A DNA stretch of 10,944 bases from contig JACZKN010000100.1 of NCBI GenBank assembly GCA_014859985.1, positions 1 to 10,944 on the forward strand, written 5' to 3'. Each line of letters opens with the position of its first letter. The first letter of the stretch is position 1. The notes beneath the pieces were generated by a model that worked only from the letters and a program-made list of their open reading frames with translations, searched no databases and was not told the DNA's origin. Position numbers and translations under genes: made by a program. Source of the stretch: Candidatus Krumholzibacteriia bacterium. GTDB taxonomy: Bacteria; Krumholzibacteriota; Krumholzibacteriia; LZORAL124-64-63. Of the stretch, positions 1 through 5,789 are shown one piece after another.

Positions 1-217
1 CGGCCGCGGTGCGGCCGGCGGCGCGGCCGCGCTCGCCCGGCACCGGGTTCTCGAACAGCAGGGCCGGGTGCTCGCCCGCCTTGACGAAGCGGTCCGCCAG
101 CTCGGTGACCTCGAGATAGGGGTCGACCGGCTCGCTGATGCGCAGCAGTTCGCCTTTCTCCTCCAGGAAGCGCAGGAAAGCGGCCAGGTTGCGCGTGGGG
201 ATCCTGCTGCGGGGCAT
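1..217 (-). CDS. UbiD-family decarboxylase, N-terminal fragment (cut by window edge)
   Basis: Only the first 72 residues are present; the gene runs off the left edge. The visible part reads as the UbiD N-terminus: a short helix (about residues 10-22), then GELLRISEPVDPYLEVTELADR and PALLFENP. This closely follows the family pattern of an RI.EPVDP strand, a long acidic helix and the LLFENP strand. UbiD enzymes are prenylated-FMN-dependent (de)carboxylases of ubiquinone, menaquinone or aromatic metabolism; the catalytic Glu/Arg residues lie outside the window, so the substrate cannot be assigned. The ATG at 215-217 has a GAGGA ribosome site about 6 nt upstream and a good promoter about 80 bases further upstream. 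The family call is strong; the role is open (ubiquinone, futalosine-type menaquinone, or aromatic acid decarboxylation). Confidence 0.85.
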   Translation of the reverse strand, partial: MPRSRIPTRNLAAFLRFLEEKGELLRISEPVDPYLEVTELADRFVKAGEHPALLFENPVPGERGRAAGRTAA

Positions 218-299
218 GACCGGTCCTCGGTGCGGGGGGCGCCGCCTGGTCCGGATCGGGGGCCGGACGGCCGGGCACGGCGGGCTGTCGACACGCGGA

Positions 300-328
300 A
301 AGTTAGCAGAGGAGAAAGGGGGCGGCAA
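300..328 (-). promoter_or_regulatory. Sigma70-like promoter for the UbiD-family gene
   Basis: On the minus strand, TTGCCG (complement of 323-328) is followed by a 17-nt spacer and TAACTT (complement of 300-305). A TGC just before the -10 gives an extended -10, TGCTAACTT. Spacing is ideal and the -35 matches consensus at 4 of 6 positions. A start near 293 would leave a leader of about 75 nt. The leader contains a 6-bp hairpin (249-254 with 263-268), which in such GC-rich DNA may be incidental. This suggests the UbiD gene is not solely dependent on the ACT-gene transcript upstream. Confidence 0.5.
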
Positions 329-394
329 GCGGCCGCCGGGCATCCCGACGCGGCGGGGCACCCCCGGCCCCGCCCGCGTCCGTAAACTCTCCGG

Positions 395-874
395 CTACCC
401 CTTGGCCGCGAAGCGCCGCTTGATCTCCAGGCGGAAATCCGCGCCCGGCCGCACCGCCTGGTCCACGCCCAGCACCGTCATGGCCCGGTCGTAGTCCTCG
501 GGGTGGACGTGCATGAGGTAGCGGTAGCCGCCCCGCCCGTCGGTGATGCCGTTGCTGCTGGAGACGTTGATGTCCGCGTCGCAGAGCTTCTGGTGGATCG
601 TCACCAGGGCGCCCAGCTCGTCGTCCCCGTGCACCATGAAGGAGTGGTGCGGCCCAATGAGGCGCAGGCCCTCGTGGCGTGCCAGGTCGCCCAGCCAGGT
701 GGCGTTCAGGGGGTAGATGACCAGCTGGGTGCGGTCCCGGCCCACCGGGAACGCATTGAACGCGAGGAGGTTGACCTCCTCGGAGGCGAGCGTTTCGAGG
801 AAGCGGCAGCCCTGGCCGGGCCGGTCCTCGACGGTGGTGTAATAGTAGTCCACGGAATAGATCGTGGCAGCCAT
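395..874 (-). CDS. Tandem ACT-domain protein (putative amino-acid-sensing)
   Basis: A 159-residue cytoplasmic protein. Residues about 8-75 look like one ACT domain (YYYTTVEDRPGQGCRFLETL, with the conserved D.PG turn at the strand-helix junction, then VNLLAFNAFP). Residues about 79-137 look like a second (GDDELGALVTIHQKLCDADI, then a NVSSSNGI strand and GGYRYLMHV). ACT domains usually bind amino acids and regulate an attached or partner enzyme; no catalytic domain is present, so it is probably a free-standing regulator or sensor. The short C-tail is basic (EIKRRFAAKG). The start at 874 is preceded by AAGGAGGG at good spacing. The 177-nt gap to the downstream UbiD gene contains that gene's promoter. 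The fold call is good; ligand and partner are unknown. Confidence 0.7.
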   Translation of the reverse strand: MAATIYSVDYYYTTVEDRPGQGCRFLETLASEEVNLLAFNAFPVGRDRTQLVIYPLNATWLGDLARHEGLRLIGPHHSFMVHGDDELGALVTIHQKLCDADINVSSSNGITDGRGGYRYLMHVHPEDYDRAMTVLGVDQAVRPGADFRLEIKRRFAAKG

Positions 875-1115
875 GACTGCCCTCCTTCGCTTCGCGGCAT
901 GCCGTCGTGCCGACCGGAACCGCGTGGGGAGCGGTTCCCGACTTGGCGCCTCGCGCCGTCGGCCTTGGCTGCTCGCGGGAAGGAGGTCCCGGTTACCGGC
1001 TCCGGGGCCGCCCGCCCTTCTCCGAAGTCCTTCTCGTGGTCTGAGCGCCGAGGCCTGGGGCCGTCGGGTGTCGGAGGACGTTCCAGACTTACGAGTGCGC
1101 CGGAAAAAGGTTCAT

Positions 1116-1166
1116 GCGGACCTGGGTCCGCCCTTCCATTCTAGCAGAAACCCGGCGGGCCGGGTT
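1116..1166 (-). terminator. Possible tandem-hairpin terminator after the methyltransferase gene
   Basis: The hairpin at 1149-1166 has 7-bp arms (AACCCGG / CCGGGTT) and a 4-nt loop, and begins 13 nt past the methyltransferase stop. On the minus strand it is followed by TCTGCTAG, only weakly U-rich. A second inverted repeat at 1116-1131 (GCGGACC-CA-GGTCCGC) follows, with five Ts about 7 nt downstream of it. Neither is a textbook intrinsic terminator, but their position at the end of a three-gene operon fits transcript termination or 3'-end protection. Confidence 0.35.
1138..1146 (-). promoter_or_regulatory. Extended -10 candidate for the ACT-domain gene
   Basis: On the minus strand this reads TGCTAGAAT, an extended -10 with a hexamer (TAGAAT) matching consensus at 5 of 6 positions. 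No good -35 lies 16-18 nt upstream, where the methyltransferase-end hairpin sits; extended -10 promoters tolerate a weak -35. If used, the ACT-gene transcript would start near 1131 and have a leader of about 255 nt. Confidence 0.35.
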
Positions 1167-1178
1167 GAAAAAAGCGTC

Positions 1179-1868
1179 TCATCCGTACAGGACCGTCGGG
1201 ACGTCCACCAGCGGTCCAACCGGCCGCCGGAAAAGGGCTTCCACCGTCCCGTGACGCTCGTCCGGGCCATCCCCGTGCCGGTGGGGCTCGCCCAGGCCCT
1301 CTCGGTGGTGGACCACCTCCCAGCCGGCGAACAGGTCGATGATCTCGTCCGGGTGCAGGTAGAAGCGGTGCCTGTCGGCGGCCGGGTCGTGGAAGGAGCG
1401 GGGCCCGGTGGGCTCCCAGGGCCCGGGCAGGTCCCCGAAGGAGGGGTCGTCCGTGTGCCAGGCGGTGATGAACAGCAGTCCCCCCGGCTTCACCCAGCGG
1501 CGCAGGCGCTCGGTCAGGGGCCCCACCTCGCCCACCGGCAGCATGGGCAGCAGGCCGAAGCAGAGCACCGCGTCCCAGAGTGCCTCGGGATCGGGCAGGA
1601 AGCGGTAGTCCTGGCGCCGTACGGCCAGGTCCAGGCCCTCGGCGGCGGCCACGTCGGCGACCGTCTGCACGGCCACGCTCGAGGTGTCGATGCCGGTCAC
1701 CCGGCAGCCGCGGCGGGCCAGGGGCAGGGCGTGGCGGCCCTGCCCCATGCCCAGGTCCAGCACCCGCGCGCCGGCCGGCAGCAGGTCCAGGTGGTCGGCC
1801 AGGAGGCGCGACGGATCGGTGCCGAACCAGCCGGCCGTGCGGTAGGCGTCGTCGTAGTTCCCGTACAC
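1179..1868 (-). CDS. Class I SAM-dependent methyltransferase
   Basis: A 229-residue Rossmann-fold methyltransferase. Motif I is RVLDLGMGQGRHALPLA (residues 35-51, SAM glycine loop). GCRVTGIDTS (54-63) ends in the acidic residue that binds the SAM ribose. The motif IV region is LWDAVLCFGLLPML (98-110), and VKPGGLLFITAW (126-137) is the post-motif strand. The N-terminal NYDDAYR...WFGTDPSRLL and the G.GRHAL motif resemble TehB/UbiE-like small-molecule methyltransferases; the substrate cannot be told. It starts with GTG at 1866-1868, only 4 nt after the AIM24 stop, with a weak GGGAAG site inside the end of that gene, so translation is probably coupled. It is the last gene of the nucleotidase-AIM24-methyltransferase operon. 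Confidence 0.8.
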   Translation of the reverse strand: MYGNYDDAYRTAGWFGTDPSRLLADHLDLLPAGARVLDLGMGQGRHALPLARRGCRVTGIDTSSVAVQTVADVAAAEGLDLAVRRQDYRFLPDPEALWDAVLCFGLLPMLPVGEVGPLTERLRRWVKPGGLLFITAWHTDDPSFGDLPGPWEPTGPRSFHDPAADRHRFYLHPDEIIDLFAGWEVVHHREGLGEPHRHGDGPDERHGTVEALFRRPVGPLVDVPTVLYG

Positions 1869-1872
1869 GTGT

Positions 1873-2637
1873 TCACTTCCCGCTGATGATGTTCTTCAGG
1901 AGGCCGCCGCCCAGGCCGGCCACCCCCCGGTGCTCCTCGCGATTGACGGAGATGGCCGCCTTCAGGCGGTCGGCCAGGCGGCTGAAGGGCAGCGTCTGCA
2001 GGTAGACGCGACCCGGCCCCCGCAGCGTGGCCAGGAAGAGGCCCTCGCCGCCGAACAGAGCGTTGGTGAAGCCGCCCACGAACCCGATGTCGTACTCGAC
2101 GGTGGGCTGGAAGGCCACCAGGCAGCCCGTGTCCACCCGGACCGTCTCGCCGGGCGCCAGGTCCTTCGCAATGAGCGCGCCGCCCGCGTGGGCGAAGCAC
2201 AGGCCGTCGCCCGTCAGCTTCTGCAGGATGAAGCCCTCGCCGCCGAAGAGCCCCGCGCCCAGGCGCTTGGTCAAGGCGATGGAGATGTCCGTGCCCTTGG
2301 CCGCGCACAGGAAGGCGTCCTTCTGGCAGAGCATCGTACCGCCCAGCTGGCGCAGGTCCAGCGGCACGATCTTCCCGGGAAAAGGCGCCGCGAAGGCCAC
2401 CTTGGCCCGGCCGGCCGGGCCGGCGTGCAGGAAGCTGGTGATGAAGAAGCTCTCGCCGGTGAAGATCCGCTTCAGGCCCCCGGCGAGGCCGCCGTCGGCG
2501 CCGGTGTCCATGCGGATCGCCTCGTCCATGTAGAGCATGGCGCCGGCCTCGGCCTGCACCACCTCGCCCGGGTCCAGGGTGATGACGACGGCCTGCAGGT
2601 CGTCGCCGAGGATCTCGTAGTCGATCTCGTGGGCCAT
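1873..2637 (-). CDS. TIGR00266 / AIM24 family protein
   Basis: A 254-residue protein of the AIM24 (TIGR00266, DUF124) family, compact beta-barrel-like proteins of unknown biochemical role; the eukaryotic homologue is mitochondrial. The N-terminus has the family signature DDLQAVVITLDPGEVVQAEAG followed by AMLYMDEAI. Three internal glycine-rich repeats are visible: GGLKRIFTGESFFIT (53-67), LFGGEGFILQKLTGDG (130-145) and LFGGEGLFLATLRGPG (194-209), as expected for the pseudo-threefold fold. No signal peptide or membrane segment is seen. The ATG at 2635-2637 is preceded by GGAGGGGA about 9 nt upstream and by the nucleotidase stop 44 nt away. The open frame continues upstream inside the nucleotidase gene, but only this start matches the family N-terminus. 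Length is normal for the family. Confidence 0.88.
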   Translation of the reverse strand: MAHEIDYEILGDDLQAVVITLDPGEVVQAEAGAMLYMDEAIRMDTGADGGLAGGLKRIFTGESFFITSFLHAGPAGRAKVAFAAPFPGKIVPLDLRQLGGTMLCQKDAFLCAAKGTDISIALTKRLGAGLFGGEGFILQKLTGDGLCFAHAGGALIAKDLAPGETVRVDTGCLVAFQPTVEYDIGFVGGFTNALFGGEGLFLATLRGPGRVYLQTLPFSRLADRLKAAISVNREEHRGVAGLGGGLLKNIISGK

Positions 2638-2681
2638 GGAGTTTCTCCCCTCCGGCGTCGCGGCCGCGCCGCTCGCCTGCG

Positions 2682-4262
2682 CTACTTCCGCGGTTCCAGC
2701 CGCACCATGCGGCCCTCGATGGCCGCCTCCACGGTGCCCCGGCGCACGAACTCCGCCACCACCGCCTCGTCCACCGTCTCGCCGCTGTCCGCCGCCCGTA
2801 CCGGCCCGACGCCCAGGTACTCGTCGGTCATCTGGGCCACGAAGTCGGGCATGGCCACCGTGTAGACGCGTTCGGGCTCCAGGGGTCGCCCGCCGACCGT
2901 GATCTCCACCAGTTCGGCGCCCGGTCCCTGCGGCGACTCGCGGTACACGTAGGAGAGCCCGGATATTTGCAGGATGCCGCGGCCGCCGCCCACGGCGGCG
3001 TCGGCGTTGGTCTGGACGACCGTGCGCAGCTGCTGTCCGGTCAACCGGGCCGTGACCAGGGCGTTGCCGAAGGGCAGCACCTCGTGCACGTCCAGGGCGG
3101 TGACGGGCCCGGCGGGCAGGTTCCTGCGGATGCCGCCGGAGTTGATCAGGCCCACGTCCGCCCCCGCGCGCAGGCGCAGGGCGTCGGCCAGGAAGTTGCC
3201 GATGCTGGTTTCGCCGCGGCCCCGGCGCAGGTCCACGGCCAGGGTGCCCACCACGCGGCCGAATTCCTGCTGCACCTGCTCGCCGTAGCGATCGGCGAGG
3301 GCGACAACGGCCGGGTCGGCCAGTTCGGCGGTCCCGTCGTCGGTCCACAGGTCGACCAGGCGGCCGGCGTGAGCCACCACCCGGTCGTCCTGGACGCGCA
3401 GGTCCAGGCGGCCCAGGTTGGTGAGGTTCCCGCCGGCCTGCACGATGATGATGCCGGCCTCCACCTCGGGCTCGGTCAGGCGCGTGTGGCTGTGGCCCCC
3501 GACGATCACGTCCACGCCGGCGCCCTCCAGGCGCCGGGCCAGGGCCCGGTCACCCTGCACGCCGTTGTGGGTGATCAGCACGATCAGGTCGGTCGCCGGG
3601 TCCAGGGCCGCCGCCTGGGCCCGCACCAGTTCCGCCTGGTCGCCCAGGACCACCGGTCCCAGGCGCTCGGCGGTCACCACGCCCGTCATGCCGGCGCAGG
3701 AGACGCCGATCAGGCCCACCCGCAGCCCCCCGCGGTCCAGCACCAGGGGCTCCTCCCGGAAGGCGGCGCCGCCGTCGGGCAGGCGCAGGTCCGCCGCCAG
3801 CAACGGGAACTCCACCAGGGCCGCCAGGCGCACCAGTTCGGCGTGGCCCAGGTCGAACTCGTGGTTGCCGATGGTGCCGGCGTCGTAGCCCAGGGCGTTC
3901 AACACCCGGACCACGGCGGCCCCGGGCACGCCGTCCTCCCGGAGGCGGCTGACCGGGTTGCCCGTCATGAAGTCGCCGGCGTCCAGCAGCAGGTCCGGCG
4001 CGGCGGTGCGCCGCTCGGCGGCCAGGTGGGCCGACAGGGCGGCGACTCCGCCCACCGGGCGCCCGTCGTCCCGCCAGGCGGCCGGACGGGGCCAGAAGGC
4101 GCTGTGGATGTCGTTGGTGTGGAAGATGGTCAGGTTCCAGGCCGGCGCCTCGGGCGCGGCGGCGCCGGCCGGGGCGGGCAGGAGCGCCGCCAGGACCGCC
4201 AGCAGGAGCACAAGCGCCGGGGCCGGCGCGGGAACGGGGCAGCAGGGGGATTTGGCTCTCAT
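2682..4262 (-). CDS. Secreted bifunctional metallophosphoesterase / 5'-nucleotidase (UshA-like)
   Basis: 526 residues. Residues about 1-36 form a signal peptide (hydrophobic VLLLAVLAALLPAPAGAAA), implying periplasmic or outer location; there is no lipobox. The N-terminal calcineurin-like domain shows all dimetal motifs: FHTNDIH (D51, H53), DAGDFMTGNP (D97), GNHEFD (N133, H134), THNG (H232) and GGHSHT (H257, H259). The C-terminal 5'-nucleotidase domain has ETSIGNFLADALR (351-363), LINSGGIRR (372-380) and PFGN (397-400), the nucleotide-binding region. The family hydrolyses extracellular nucleoside monophosphates, UDP-sugars or cyclic nucleotides for phosphate and nucleoside salvage; the exact substrate is unknown. 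The ATG at 4260-4262 has GGAG about 9 nt upstream. It is the first gene of the operon with AIM24 and the methyltransferase, and is divergent from the membrane protein. Length is normal (about 500-550). Confidence 0.93.
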   Translation of the reverse strand: MRAKSPCCPVPAPAPALVLLLAVLAALLPAPAGAAAPEAPAWNLTIFHTNDIHSAFWPRPAAWRDDGRPVGGVAALSAHLAAERRTAAPDLLLDAGDFMTGNPVSRLREDGVPGAAVVRVLNALGYDAGTIGNHEFDLGHAELVRLAALVEFPLLAADLRLPDGGAAFREEPLVLDRGGLRVGLIGVSCAGMTGVVTAERLGPVVLGDQAELVRAQAAALDPATDLIVLITHNGVQGDRALARRLEGAGVDVIVGGHSHTRLTEPEVEAGIIIVQAGGNLTNLGRLDLRVQDDRVVAHAGRLVDLWTDDGTAELADPAVVALADRYGEQVQQEFGRVVGTLAVDLRRGRGETSIGNFLADALRLRAGADVGLINSGGIRRNLPAGPVTALDVHEVLPFGNALVTARLTGQQLRTVVQTNADAAVGGGRGILQISGLSYVYRESPQGPGAELVEITVGGRPLEPERVYTVAMPDFVAQMTDEYLGVGPVRAADSGETVDEAVVAEFVRRGTVEAAIEGRMVRLEPRK

Positions 4263-4416
4263 GCGGGACGCTCCAACGTGTTATCATTTCCTGGTTCGCG
4301 AGGGCGGGCGGCGGCCGCGGGCCCCGCTATTCATAACGGGCCGCGGCCCTAGAGGCAACAGCGAGACGGCGGCACGGCCGATCCGGCCCGACCTGCCAGG
4401 CGGTGGCACGACCCCC
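4263..4416. promoter_or_regulatory. Divergent intergenic region with a bulged inverted repeat
   Basis: This 154-bp region separates the minus-strand nucleotidase operon from the plus-strand membrane protein gene and should hold both promoters. It contains a long inverted repeat: 4313-4320 pairs with 4341-4348 (8 bp), then after one bulged G, 4322-4324 pairs with 4338-4340, around an AT-richer 13-nt loop containing CTATTCATAA. A TGATAAC at about 4281-4287 (minus strand) is a possible -10 for the nucleotidase. No strong -35 is visible for either direction. Confidence 0.4.
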
Positions 4417-5667
4417 ATGAAGAGCCTGCGCATCCACGGCCCCATCTACCTCTTGCTGCTGCTGGTGGTCTTCACGGCCTTCGGCCGGGTCATGTCCGTG
4501 CCCCTGTGGAACGACACCGACGCCCACATCCTCTGCGACGCCCACGAGTTGAGCCGCGACCCGGTCAGCATGTTCGCCCACCTCGGCTTCTACTTCAGCC
4601 AGCCGGTGCTGCAGCTGGGCTTCCTGGCCCAGTACCGCCTGTTCGGCCTGGACCCCGCGGGCTACCTGGCGGTGAACCTCGCCATCCACGCCACCAACGC
4701 CTTCGTGGTCTACATGCTGGTGAACATGCTCTTTCCCAGCCGCCGCATGGCGCTGGTGGCGGCGCTGCTCTTCGCCTTCGGCGTGGGCAGCTACGGGCGG
4801 GTGTTCGGCGCCATCCACCAGCAGGAGAACCTGCTGCTGGCGGGGCTGCACCTGCTGGTGATGTACGTGTTCATCCGCAACGACTACCGGCACCAGGGAC
4901 GCGTCCGCTCGCGGCTGTACCTGCTGGGCCTGGGGCTGTTCCTGCTGACGGGCCTGACCAAGGCCACCTCGTTCTCCCTGGTGGGCGTGCTGATCGCCTA
5001 CAAGGCCTTCTTCCACCGCTTCCGCGGCCGACGGATCGTCACGCCGGACGTGCTGATCTTCCTGGCGGCGGCCCTGGTCTTCTACTGGGCGCAGGGCCGC
5101 TGGGGCTACCAGGCGCCGACGGTGTTCGCGAACGACCATCCCATCGAGGGTTTCTCGCTGATGTCGGTGAAGAACCTCTTCCGCTACCTGAACATGATGT
5201 TCCTGCCGCTGCAGCCCAGCTCCATGCTGGAGGACGCGCCGTTCTACGTGAACTGGCTCTTCGCGGCCCGCACGGTCATCCGCACGGCCGTGGCCCTGGC
5301 CATCATCTCGTACAGCTTCTTCGGCTTCGTGTTCGGCAGCCGGGCCATCCGCTTCTTCCTGGCCTGGACCTACATCACGGTGCTGCCGTTCACGGACCAG
5401 TCCGAGACGGGCCAGTGGCTGAACCTCAGCCACCTGTACCTGACCTCGGTGGGCTTCTGCGTGGTCCTGGCGGCCGGGACGACGGGGACCGCCAACCTGC
5501 TGCGGGCCCGGCCCTCGCGCATGTGGGTGCCCTACCTGGTGCCCCTGGTCTTCGTGGTCATGGCCCTGGGGGTGACCGACCGGCTGCACCAGCGCAACCG
5601 GGTCCTGGCCGACCAGCCCGAGACCATCGCCTTGCGCCTGGCCACGGCCGCCTCCTGCCGGCGCTGA
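4417..5667 (+). CDS. Multi-spanning membrane protein, GT-C / PMT-like (TMTC-type N-terminal half)
   Basis: 416 residues with about 8-10 hydrophobic segments (for example 9-25, 82-105, 111-128, 138-153, 167-180, 185-198, 211-224, 291-308, 312-326, 341-354 and 371-386). The first loop has WNDTDAHILCD, the position where GT-C glycosyltransferases carry catalytic or metal-binding acidic residues. NLAIHATNAFVVYMLVN then SRRMALVAALLFAFG, and later WLNLSHLYLTSVGFCVVLA, match the PMT/TMTC-like pattern of bacterial membrane proteins (N..LHA.NA, and YLPSIGF). Such proteins may transfer lipid-linked sugars outside the membrane; that is inference here. Unlike TMTC proteins there is no C-terminal TPR domain. 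The start at 4417 was chosen because it begins just before the first TM segment, with an AGGCGGTGG tract about 9 nt upstream. The frame is open further upstream, but that overlaps the nucleotidase start. Confidence 0.65.
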   Translation: MKSLRIHGPIYLLLLLVVFTAFGRVMSVPLWNDTDAHILCDAHELSRDPVSMFAHLGFYFSQPVLQLGFLAQYRLFGLDPAGYLAVNLAIHATNAFVVYMLVNMLFPSRRMALVAALLFAFGVGSYGRVFGAIHQQENLLLAGLHLLVMYVFIRNDYRHQGRVRSRLYLLGLGLFLLTGLTKATSFSLVGVLIAYKAFFHRFRGRRIVTPDVLIFLAAALVFYWAQGRWGYQAPTVFANDHPIEGFSLMSVKNLFRYLNMMFLPLQPSSMLEDAPFYVNWLFAARTVIRTAVALAIISYSFFGFVFGSRAIRFFLAWTYITVLPFTDQSETGQWLNLSHLYLTSVGFCVVLAAGTTGTANLLRARPSRMWVPYLVPLVFVVMALGVTDRLHQRNRVLADQPETIALRLATAASCRR

Positions 5668-5679
5668 GCCTGCGCCGGC
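5657..5679 (+). terminator. Perfect 8-bp hairpin spanning the membrane-protein stop codon
   Basis: GCCGGCGC (5657-5664) and GCGCCGGC (5672-5679) flank a 7-nt loop that begins with the TGA stop of the membrane protein. No U-tract follows, so it is at best a non-canonical terminator or 3'-end stabiliser. It lies 110 nt before the dehydrogenase start. Confidence 0.3.
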
Positions 5680-5694
5680 CCGTTCCGGTTCGTC

Positions 5695-5723
5695 TGGAAT
5701 TCCCTCCCCCGGGAATGTATCTT
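5695..5723 (+). promoter_or_regulatory. Weak promoter candidate for the dehydrogenase-nhaA pair
   Basis: TATCTT at 5718-5723 (4 of 6 to the -10 consensus) with TGGAAT 17 nt upstream at 5695-5700 (3 of 6 to the -35). It is one of the few AT-containing spots in the 122-bp gap and would give a leader of about 60 nt. It could instead be chance. Confidence 0.25.
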
Positions 5724-5789
5724 TGGTCGCCATGGGATGACCACGATGCCCCCGGGCATCCGGCAAAGCTCGCCTCAAGGAGACGTGAC

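Larger units (their letters stand above)
875..1178. other. Gene-free stretch between ACT gene and methyltransferase gene
   Basis: No convincing gene lies in these 304 bases. Read on the minus strand they hold, in order: a hairpin just after the methyltransferase stop (1149-1166), a TGCTAGAAT extended -10 motif, a second inverted repeat (1116-1131), an 8-codon open frame (1089-1115), an 8-bp perfect hairpin (916-923 with 931-938, 7-nt loop) and a 10-bp palindrome (895-904) just upstream of the ACT gene's ribosome site. The stretch may combine a terminator with a long leader. Confidence 0.5.

Noticed and set aside
864..1886. A 340-codon plus-strand frame over the ACT/methyltransferase region
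   Set aside because: Antisense to a clear methyltransferase and of shadow composition.
1873..3348. Extended 491-codon version of the AIM24 frame
   Set aside because: The extra N-terminal part is an out-of-frame reading of the nucleotidase gene; family homology and the ribosome site place the start at 2637.
2967..4352. A 461-codon plus-strand frame opposite the nucleotidase
   Set aside because: Antisense shadow; the minus strand has a complete set of metallophosphoesterase motifs.
4327..5778. A 483-codon minus-strand frame opposite the membrane protein
   Set aside because: His/Gln/Val-rich antisense shadow without recognisable motifs; the plus strand carries a convincing membrane protein.
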